Source: Luteitalea sp. (lineage in GTDB: Bacteria; Acidobacteriota; Vicinamibacteria; Vicinamibacterales; CAVVIG01). From it: a stretch of DNA of 32,861 nucleotides. The notes below the pieces were generated by a model, which saw nothing but the letters and a program-made list of their open reading frames with translations, did no database searches and was not told the DNA's origin. Numbering within the stretch: position 1 is the first letter of the stretch; each line of letters opens with the position of its first letter. Of the stretch, positions 16,514 through 22,580 are shown piece by piece. The position numbers were made by a program, and so were the translations under genes. The stretch covers positions 1 through 32,861 of the forward strand of contig WHSN01000026.1 in assembly GCA_009380045.1 (NCBI GenBank), read 5' to 3'.

Positions 16514-18165
16514 TCAGAAGCGAACACGAAGCGATACCTCCACCGACCGAGGATCGCCCAGCACCCACTGCAGCCAGCTTCCATACAGGTTGCGGGCGTA
16601 CAGCTCGTCGGTCAGGTTTCGCACGGTCACGCCGACGATACTGTTCGCAAACACGTTGCGCTGAACCGTCGCGTCCACAACGGTATACGGGCGAATCAGT
16701 GCGGTATTCGCGGCGTCGCGGTACCGGGGCCCGACGTAGCGGACAGCGGTGTTCGCCACCCACTTCGGAGCAAATTCCACAAGGCAATGAAGTTCGCCGA
16801 TCGCTGCGGCGTGTCGGCCGGAACATTTCCGTTTCTCGAGAACAGCACGCTGGCGACCGATTCGGCGAAGTCGTCATATCGCGCTTGCATCACCGATGCG
16901 TTCGCCTGCAGATGGACGCCACCGCCAACCGCAAGCGCCACGGAAGCCTCGCTGCCACGCGACGACTGCTGTCCAATCTGCACCGTAATGCTCGGATCAA
17001 ACGCGTCGCGCGAGAGCAACTTGTGCTTCACGATGTCGAAGACCGCAAACGTCCATTCGGCGCGGCCATGCCAGAGACTGCCCTTCACCCCCGCCTCCCT
17101 GCGTCCACGTGTCCTTGAAGTGCAGATTGTTGTCGCTGACGTTGTAATTGTTCGTGCGGATGTCCCGTCTGAAGGCGCCGTTCAGCGTCGGTACGCCATA
17201 CCATCTCGTCGGGTGCGAGTCGTTATAGTCGTGCGTCAGCGTGAGCTGCGCGCGATCGGAGGGCTGAAAACGGAGAGCGCCTGCGATCGCCGTGTTGCGC
17301 GCGTCGCCTCGTTCCATCCACCCCGAGGACCTGTTGACCCGAGGTCCACGCGATACGAAATCTTGTCGCTCAACGACCCGCCCGTGCCGGCGCCAAGCCC
17401 GACTGTGTCGAACGAGGCGGCGGAAATCTTCACCTCGCTCTGGCGCATGCGAGTCGGCCCCTTGCGGACGACGTTGATGGCCCCGCCGATGGCGCCTTCG
17501 CCGTACAGCACGGACGCTGGTCCGCGCAGGACTTCAAGGCGCTCGGCCATCCACGGGTCCGACGGAAAGGTGACAGTCGTTACGTACATGCGCATGCCGT
17601 CGTACAGCTGCATCACGGAGTTGTTGCCGCTGAAGCCGCGCGCGCTCAGAGCAAAGCCAAACGCGGACGACGTGTTGACGATGCCCGTTGCCCGAGAGGC
17701 GACGGCGGTAATCGTCTGGTCCGCAATGACCTGCATCGATTCGCCAGTAATGATCTCGACGCTGGCCGGCGTCTGTAACGGCGACAAATCAAGCCGGCTG
17801 CCCGTTGGCGTCCGCGTTGCAGGTGCTGGGACACCACGCCGGTCACGACGATGGCTTCATTGAGGCCTCCAATCTGCAGCATGAAGTCGCGGGACAGGTC
17901 CGCCGCCGACGTCTGCACCTCAAGGGTCTGCTGCTCGAACCCGTCGAGAGCGATTCGCACCCGGAACAGCGCATTCGGCGCAAGCTCGACGCGATAGCGC
18001 CCGGCCCCGTCCGTCGTCGCCATCGCTACCTCACGGCCGCCAGAAGTGACTTCTACTAACGCGCCCGGCAGTACGGCGTCGGACGCATCGGTAACGATGC
18101 CGGTCAGCGCAACGGGGCGTATCCCAGCGATCTGCGCGGTGGCCGCTGGCACAGCCACAAATAAG
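16514..18165 (-). pseudogene. TonB-dependent siderophore-type receptor, multiply frameshifted and internally deleted (relic 1)
   Basis: Pieces read in order on the minus strand: a CarboxypepD_reg-like domain (LTGIVTDASDAVLPGALVEV, 18158-17840); a plug domain (PLQTPASVEIITGESMQ, LEVLRGPASVLYGEGAIGG, 17790-17330); early barrel (LTLTHDYNDSHPTRWYG, 17317-17105); late barrel (FAVFDIVKHKLLSRD, QIGQQSSRG, 17090-16780); and the C-terminus (YVGPRYRDAAN ending in a terminal Phe, 16775-16514). Frames change near 17836, 17330 and 16775, and the early-to-late barrel join near 17100 lacks a stretch I estimate at 200 or more residues. The signal peptide is interrupted by the IS1595 element: a hydrophobic run reads LLLFVAVPAATAQ across the target site. 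Such receptors import ferric siderophores across the outer membrane; this copy cannot be functional. Confidence 0.88.
18158..18165. repeat. 8-bp target-site duplication, left copy (CAAATAAG)
   Basis: CAAATAAG directly abuts the left terminal repeat and is repeated exactly at 21575-21582 beyond the right end. An 8-bp duplication is the length known for IS1595-family insertion, and its integrity argues for a recent, unrearranged insertion. Confidence 0.95.
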
Positions 18166-18188
18166 GGGAACTACTTACTTGACAGACC
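18166..18188 (+). repeat. Left terminal inverted repeat of the IS1595 element
   Basis: The 23 bp match the inverted right end (21552-21574) at 22 positions; the ninth base is C here and T in the right end. A TTG codon inside this repeat (18179) opens the frame of the first passenger gene. Confidence 0.94.
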
Positions 18189-18214
18189 GCAATGAGCCTG
18201 CTACGCTGGGCCGC

Positions 18215-18469
18215 ATGAGCAAGGTGACTCAGAAGTCCCGAACACCAGCAGAAGCCTCTCGCGGCCAGCGGGGCCTGCGAGGGATGCGTGGTGCCCCAGG
18301 TATCACTCCTCGTGAGTTACACGCGATGATCGGGAGTTTTGAGAAGATGCAGGCAGACGCGGCCATTCAGTTCAAGCGAATCGCCCAAATGCAGGTCCAG
18401 ATTGACGAGACCCTGAAAGCATTGAAGCAGATGGGCGAGAAGGCGGGACGGCAGCGCAAGAAGCGCTAG
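18215..18469 (+). CDS. Small basic coiled-coil-like passenger protein of unknown function
   Basis: An 84-aa protein starting MSKVTQKSRTPAEASRGQRG. The N-terminal third is basic and Gly/Arg-rich, followed by a helix-favouring segment (FEKMQADAAIQFKRIAQMQ, then QIDETLKALKQM) with heptad-like hydrophobic spacing, and a very basic tail ending RQRKKR. This suggests a DNA- or RNA-binding, possibly dimeric, protein, which is inference only. ATG 18215 is chosen; the frame also opens at a TTG at 18179 within the terminal repeat, and no strong ribosome site discriminates. It lies immediately inside the left end, so its promoter must be in or very near the terminal repeat. I do not recognise a family. 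Confidence 0.6.
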   Translation: MSKVTQKSRTPAEASRGQRGLRGMRGAPGITPRELHAMIGSFEKMQADAAIQFKRIAQMQVQIDETLKALKQMGEKAGRQRKKR

Positions 18470-18565
18470 GCTGGCGTGGCTGGGTCGTGCGATCAAGTCG
18501 AACTTCATGGCGTCCTGCCGCAGTGGGTAGACGGAATGGCTGACGAGGGCGACTGAGCCGGCGTT

Positions 18566-18646
18566 TTATCGGCCCCTGAAATAGAATCCTCCGCCACCAA
18601 GGAGGATAACGAGCACGACGATGATGAGAAGCGTGTTGGTATCCAT
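18566..18646 (-). CDS. Ultra-small hydrophobic membrane peptide (26 aa)
   Basis: On the minus strand ATG 18646 opens a 26-codon frame: polar MDTNT, then an uninterrupted Leu/Ile/Val run (LLIIVVLVILL), four glycines, and a short FYFRGR end before TAA. This is the layout of the tiny single-span membrane proteins found widely in Gram-negative bacteria (DUF3309-like miniproteins or small hydrophobic peptides). There is no strong ribosome site upstream. Codons are Ile/Val/Leu rich but varied, which argues against a low-complexity accident. It could be a small membrane protein, a leader peptide or a type I toxin-like peptide; none can be chosen from sequence alone. Confidence 0.5.
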   Translation of the reverse strand: MDTNTLLIIVVLVILLGGGGFYFRGR

Positions 18647-18792
18647 TGGGCGCTGATGGTAGCAGAAACGACACGACGTCGGGGCTGTTTTTGTGGCCGT
18701 GACCGATCACAACCGCTGCTCCCGCGCTCAGCGTCAGATTCAGGCTGAATGTGGACGCCGCCCTGCCACTGGTAGATTCGCATTCGCAGTGC

Positions 18793-18836
18793 TCTCCTGA
18801 TAGGCGTAGAATCGCCTGAGAGAACGCGAAAGCGTT
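18793..18836 (+). ncRNA. Paired hairpins, candidate structured leader RNA
   Basis: Two stem-loops lie side by side: AGGCG-TAGAAT-CGCCT at 18802-18817, extendable by CTCTC/GAGAG pairing around a bulge (about 18793-18822), and AACGC-GAAA-GCGTT at 18823-18836, a five-pair stem closed by a GNRA-type GAAA tetraloop. They stand about 125 nt before the GTG of the 302-aa gene. This could be a cis-regulatory leader, a small RNA or part of an antitoxin-like RNA; no known RNA family is recognised. Confidence 0.3.
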
Positions 18837-18960
18837 GAGGGTAGGTCGTAGGGCGCAACGCTGTCAGGCTTGCCGGCGCGGTAGCGTGCAGTCCCTTTCC
18901 GGTGACGCTCTAGGGCGCCGCGGTGGTCGTAGTGTACCACGCCACAAGGGAAAGGGCGAC

Positions 18961-19869
18961 GTGACGCTTAAGAAAATCTATCCCCGCCGTTCCACGACAA
19001 CCAAATCCGAGTATCGTAATCGCGTGCCGAAGACGACGCGTCCAATATTCTCCGTCTGTTTTAAGGAAGGGCTGGCGACGCGTAACAGACTGCCTCTAGA
19101 TCACGTCATCAGAGTCCTCAACGAAATCAAGGGCATGATGCAAGAACTGGGACGACGTGTTCAACGGGAGCAGGGCGCTGCTGACCCAACCGGAGACTTT
19201 GGGTTAGAACTCATCGCTGGGTTTCAACGCGGCAGCGTGCAAGCGAACATCGTCATGACGCGAGATGTGGAGATTGGCGTAATCGTCGCGGCGCAGATTC
19301 TCGACACCGTTAGTCGTCTCGGCGCTACACCACGATTGAAGCGCGCCCGACGATCCACGATGATTCCAGTTGCGCCTATGGCCGATTTCGACCCCCGTAT
19401 CGTGAACAGACTCAATAACATCGGTAAAGTCCAAGAAATCGATAAGACAAAGATGGAATTGACTCTTCGGACGAACGGCATGAGACCGACAAAAGCAGTA
19501 TTGGATACAGCTGCCGTCAAGGCCGTCAGTGCTCTACGCGAGCCTAATCTTACTATTGAAGGCGTTACGGTGTACGGGAAACTCCGAGAACTCCACGACA
19601 AGTACGATGACGATGACGACGGCACGAAGGCGTTTTTTGGAGAACTCCTGTCTGATGACGGCGAGGTATGGCGCATTGAATTCAAGCCACGCGATGTAAG
19701 CAGTGCCGCGCTCTTGTTCCGCCGACAAGTTTTTGTGACAGGAACAGCTACTTACTATCAAGCGGTAAACCCAAAACTTCACGCGATTGACTTTGGTGCG
19801 GATGACGAACGCGACTACGAAGCGGCGTTTGATGAGCTATACGGTTCCGTTCCTGAATTAGCCGACTGA
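18961..19869 (+). CDS. Unknown 302-aa protein, first gene of the PIN cargo operon
   Basis: The product starts at GTG 18961, with the purine-rich AAGGGAAAGGG just upstream; the frame is open earlier but that part is GC-rich and non-protein-like. Two parts can be seen: an N-terminal alpha/beta region (LPLDHVIRVLNEIKGMMQEL, then FGLELIAGFQRGSV) and a C-terminal region beginning near residue 205 (LTIEGVTVYGKLRELHDKYD, then GEVWRIEFKP, RRQVFVTGTATYY), whose beta-strand rhythm resembles a small OB-like barrel. An acidic DDDDD stretch lies between. I do not recognise a family. It is separated from the PIN gene by one base (TGATATG), so the two are co-translated and probably work together as partner or antitoxin plus nuclease. 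Confidence 0.75.
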   Translation: MTLKKIYPRRSTTTKSEYRNRVPKTTRPIFSVCFKEGLATRNRLPLDHVIRVLNEIKGMMQELGRRVQREQGAADPTGDFGLELIAGFQRGSVQANIVMTRDVEIGVIVAAQILDTVSRLGATPRLKRARRSTMIPVAPMADFDPRIVNRLNNIGKVQEIDKTKMELTLRTNGMRPTKAVLDTAAVKAVSALREPNLTIEGVTVYGKLRELHDKYDDDDDGTKAFFGELLSDDGEVWRIEFKPRDVSSAALLFRRQVFVTGTATYYQAVNPKLHAIDFGADDERDYEAAFDELYGSVPELAD

Positions 19870-19870
19870 T

Positions 19871-20386
19871 ATGACCAGCGTGTACTTCGACACATCAGTA
19901 TTTGTGGCGTTGTTTGGCGGCAAGGACGGACCGACGATTAAAGGCTTACTGCGCGAACTGAAGCAGGATAAAGTCAAAATCTATACGTCTATATTGACCG
20001 TACAAGAAGTCTCTGTCGCGGCGTTTATGCGCGGTAGTGTGGTGACAGACAACCATACGAAAGTGTCAAAACTCGCGAGAATATACGGTATTACGAAGGA
20101 GATCGCTCTGACGGCGGCCAAATACGAAGCTGTCGTGAGAGAAGCAGCCAAGGGAAGCGGAGAGCGACCTGAGGACACGGAGCAGAATCGACGGCGGAAG
20201 TGGGACTGCTTCCACATGGCTACAGCTGTAGCCATGCACTGTCAGACTGTGTACACGTTGGATAACCAGTTTGCAACGAAGCGAAGGCAGCTTGGATTAG
20301 AAACCGTCATTTCTGTATCGCCTCCGACTCAGAAACGGCCATCACTATTCCCAATCAATTCAGACCAAGTAGGGACAGGTATATGA
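19871..20386 (+). CDS. PIN-domain ribonuclease-like protein
   Basis: A 171-aa PIN domain with all four expected acidic positions: Asp7 in VYFDTSVFVALF, Glu46 in SILTVQEV, Asp112 in KWDCFHMATAVA and Asp131 in YTLDNQF. PIN domains are metal-dependent single-strand RNases, best known as VapC toxins. It is longer than a classic VapC (about 130-140 aa), with an insert of charged residues near 91-109 and a C-terminal tail. It starts one base after the upstream gene and overlaps a 48-codon frame downstream through ATGA. A classic VapB-like AbrB or ribbon-helix-helix antitoxin is absent; the 302-aa protein or the 48-aa microprotein would have to fill that role if this is a toxin-antitoxin locus. Confidence 0.85.
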   Translation: MTSVYFDTSVFVALFGGKDGPTIKGLLRELKQDKVKIYTSILTVQEVSVAAFMRGSVVTDNHTKVSKLARIYGITKEIALTAAKYEAVVREAAKGSGERPEDTEQNRRRKWDCFHMATAVAMHCQTVYTLDNQFATKRRQLGLETVISVSPPTQKRPSLFPINSDQVGTGI

Positions 20387-20529
20387 AAGCGCACCCAGAC
20401 ATAACTGAAGGACCAGAGGCGTTTGACCGGTTTCGGAAGGCCGTAAAGTCGATTATCTCGGTACCAAAGATGGCCTTGCCGCCAAAACCGCACAGGCAAA
20501 AGGCAAAATCTATCAAGCGTAAGGTTTAG
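20383..20529 (+). CDS. 48-aa basic microprotein coupled to the PIN gene
   Basis: The ATG at 20383 overlaps the PIN stop (ATGA), and the frame runs to TAG at 20529. The sequence starts MKAHPDITEGPEAFDRF and contains FDRFRKAVKSIISVPK, a pattern common in very small uncharacterised proteins and antitoxin-like tails, then a Lys/Arg-rich end with several prolines. Purine-rich AGGGACAGG lies just upstream. The overlap, the lack of stop codons and the plausible composition make it more likely a gene than chance. Function is unknown; an antitoxin or regulator of the PIN nuclease is one possibility. It is followed about 40 nt later by the convergent transposase stop. Confidence 0.6.
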   Translation: MKAHPDITEGPEAFDRFRKAVKSIISVPKMALPPKPHRQKAKSIKRKV

Positions 20530-20571
20530 CGCACTCTTCGCTTACCGCGACCCTGTCGTGTGCGTTCCTTC

Positions 20572-21525
20572 TCAGTTAATGGTCGCTGACCCATACTCCT
20601 GCATCCCGATCGCCTGTTTCCATGTCAGCCGCTTGCCCACGATCTGTGTGACCGCCAGCCGGAAGCGGTCGAAGTCACCCATCTCCCGCCGATTATTGAA
20701 GCGGAACGCCTGTTCATCCAGATAGCGGAACAGATGATACGGCTCAACGCTCACGTAGGTGCCAGCCAAACCGCGCTTGAGCAGGCTCCAGTAGTTCTCC
20801 ATCCCATTTGTGTGGACCGCGCCGTCAACGTAAGCCACGGCGTGGTCGATGACCTGATGCGCGTACTTGGTGGCCAGCCCGTCGTAAGAGCGAAGGTCGT
20901 CGCTGTAGAGCGCTGCGCCAGCCTCGACGTGCTTGTTGACTTCGGCGTGGAGCGCCTTCTTCTTCCGGTTCTCCACCACCACCGTGCGGACGGTGCCATC
21001 GCGCTGGAGCAGGCCCATCACGGCCACCTTGTCCTTGCCGCCAGTGCCAGTGATCCGACGCTTGCGCTGCGCGATGTGCATGTTGCGCGCTTTGCCTCCG
21101 ATGAAGGTTTCATCAACTTCGACCTCACCGGAGAACTTGTCGAACGAACCATGATGCAGAGCCAGCCTGAGACGGTGTGCCATGAACCAGGCCGACTTTT
21201 GGGTGATCCCGATGTCGCGGGCGATCTCACAACTACTGATGCCGTTCTTGCAGTTCACGATGAGCCAGAGCGCCGCTAACCACTTGTCGAGGCCGAGCGG
21301 GGAATCCTCAAAGATGGTGCCGGTCTTGAGCGAGAATTTCGCTTTCTGATGCTTACCGTAGCACTTCCAGACACGTGCCTTATCCAGATACACAACGTGC
21401 TCAGAGCCGCACTGAGGGCACTCTACGCGGCCATCCGGCCAGCGCAGATCCGTGAGGAACTCACGGCAGCGCTCGTAGTCGGCAAAGTAGATGATGGCTT
21501 CCTGAAGGGTTTTGGGCGAGTCCAT
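20572..21525 (-). CDS. IS1595-family transposase
   Basis: A 317-aa intact DDE-type transposase. An N-terminal zinc ribbon (CPQC at residues 36-39, WKC at 53-55) is followed by an HTH region (SSCEIARDIGITQKSAW, about 97-113). The catalytic core has VDETFIGGK with Asp138, LYSDD with Asp209/210, and HTNGMENYWSLLKRG with Glu243 and Lys250, the ISXO2-like pattern. The tail YRYLDEQAFRFN-type segment (LFRYLDEQAFRFNNRRE) is characteristic of the family. It starts 27 nt inside the right terminal repeat and its frame is unbroken, so the element may still be mobile. Confidence 0.96.
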   Translation of the reverse strand: MDSPKTLQEAIIYFADYERCREFLTDLRWPDGRVECPQCGSEHVVYLDKARVWKCYGKHQKAKFSLKTGTIFEDSPLGLDKWLAALWLIVNCKNGISSCEIARDIGITQKSAWFMAHRLRLALHHGSFDKFSGEVEVDETFIGGKARNMHIAQRKRRITGTGGKDKVAVMGLLQRDGTVRTVVVENRKKKALHAEVNKHVEAGAALYSDDLRSYDGLATKYAHQVIDHAVAYVDGAVHTNGMENYWSLLKRGLAGTYVSVEPYHLFRYLDEQAFRFNNRREMGDFDRFRLAVTQIVGKRLTWKQAIGMQEYGSATIN

Positions 21526-21551
21526 GCCTAAAAGAATACCCGGTCAGGTGT

Positions 21552-21574
21552 GGTCTGTCAAGTAAATAGTTCCC
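21552..21574 (-). repeat. Right terminal inverted repeat of the IS1595 element
   Basis: Read on the minus strand, this end starts GGGAACTATTTACTTGACAG and matches the left end in 22 of 23 positions. Confidence 0.94.
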
Positions 21575-21582
21575 CAAATAAG
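21575..21582. repeat. 8-bp target-site duplication, right copy (CAAATAAG)
   Basis: Exact copy of 18158-18165, directly adjoining the right terminal repeat. Confidence 0.95.
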
Positions 21583-22414
21583 AGCAACGCCGCAGCTGCG
21601 GGTCGAGCGGCTCCCGAACCTGGACCTGGCAAGCGTTCGTTTGACACCGGCGCAAGCGGTCGAGCGCATCCGCGAAGCCCCTTCGGCTTCCGCCCTGAAA
21701 CGTCGTAGCGGCCCCGGTCCGCGCCCGGGCGGCGAGCCTCGCGTCCAGTTGCTGACGGTCATTGAACCGCGCCGCCTATCGCGTTGCCGGCACGACCGTG
21801 TTCGCCGATTCAGGCGAGGTGATGAACGAGGTCAGCATCGATCAGGCACGAACAATCGCCGGGCAGTTCATGCAAGTCCGGACGCAAGATGTCAACTTCG
21901 TCCGGACCGTGGACCGGATAGACCAGTGGACATTGGGCCAGCGCGGTGCGCTGCCCCTCCACAAGTTCCGGGTCGCTGACGAAGCCGGCACCGAGCTGAA
22001 TGTTCAGCCGCGCAGTGCGGATGTGGCGGTAATGACGACGCGGAAGAGTCGGGCGCTGGCCTGGGCAGGGGTGATTCCCCACTTCCTGTACTTCGCCGCC
22101 ATCCGACAGAACCAGCCGTTGTGATACCGCATCGTAGTCTGGACGACGACCGCGGCGTGCGTCGTCTCCGTGCTGGGTCTATTCCTCGGCTTCACCCAGT
22201 GGCGCAGGACTGGTACAACCGCCGCCCGCTTTGGGACATCGGCATGGTCACATTGCTGCTTGGCGGATTGGCGACGAGCGGACTTGAATTCGCAATGGGC
22301 GTCAAGCGCCTGCGACGCGGCGCGAAACCGCGGCTCGAGACACCGGACGCACCCGTGTCGCCGCAGACCGCCTCCACGATGACCGCTGCATCTCGGTCGC
22401 GCGTGAGCAGCTAA
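21583..22414 (+). pseudogene. PepSY-domain membrane protein relic (copy 1)
   Basis: The trace begins at the transposon edge with LRVERLPNLDLASVRLTPAQ and AVERIREAP, shifts frame near 21765, then continues NRAAYRVAGTTVFADSGEV and a PepSY-like segment ending LAWAGVIPHFLYFAAIR. Next, an in-frame TGA at 22122-22124 stands where W is expected (QPL-stop-YRIVVWTTTAA), followed by a membrane span VVSVLGLFLGFTQW. After another frame change it reads PLWDIGMVTLLLGGLATSG and GVKRLRRG, to a stop at 22414. PepSY/TM proteins commonly accompany TonB-dependent siderophore receptors and are linked to iron reduction or release at the inner membrane. The N-terminus is missing at the transposon boundary. At least two frameshifts and one nonsense codon make it non-functional. 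Confidence 0.8.
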
Positions 22415-22510
22415 ACGAGTCGACGCGGCCGACGTCGAATCACAGAGCGGATGTGCCGACCGGCGACCGTACCACTTTCTGGCAGTGACGGGTCTGCGCT
22501 GATGACTTGA

Positions 22511-22548
22511 AGAACGCCGACGATTGTTCTTCGGGAGCCCGGCGTTCT
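22511..22548 (-). terminator. Hairpin downstream of the PQQ dehydrogenase gene
   Basis: A nine-pair perfect stem (AGAACGCCG at 22511-22519 with CGGCGTTCT at 22540-22548) encloses a 20-nt loop, about 33 nt beyond the dehydrogenase stop at 22581. The tail is only moderately T-rich, so it may terminate with help or stabilise the 3' end. Confidence 0.5.
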
Positions 22549-22580
22549 GTTAATGCATCACCGTCAGTTGGCGGTTACGA

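Larger units (their letters stand above)
18470..18960. other. Passenger-region spacer with hairpins upstream of the PIN operon
   Basis: About 490 nt without a plus-strand gene. It holds the minus-strand 26-aa peptide at 18566-18646 and two adjacent RNA-type hairpins at 18802-18836. The remaining sequence is GC-richer near 18840-18940 and may contain the promoter of the 302-aa/PIN operon; I cannot place it with confidence. Confidence 0.5.
18166..21574. mobile_element. IS1595-family transposon with passenger genes (3409 bp)
   Basis: The ends are 23-bp inverted repeats at 18166-18188 and 21552-21574 (starting GGGAACTA and ending TTGACAGACC), differing at one position. They are flanked by a perfect 8-bp target duplication. 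The only transposase is an intact IS1595-type gene at the right end on the minus strand. The remaining 2.4 kb is cargo: an 84-aa protein, a minus-strand 26-aa hydrophobic peptide, a structured leader region and a three-gene operon with a PIN nuclease. The interior is visibly lower in GC than the flanks, with many A/T-ending codons, so the cargo was acquired from elsewhere. Passenger-carrying members of IS1595 are known; this cargo set I do not recognise. Confidence 0.94.
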
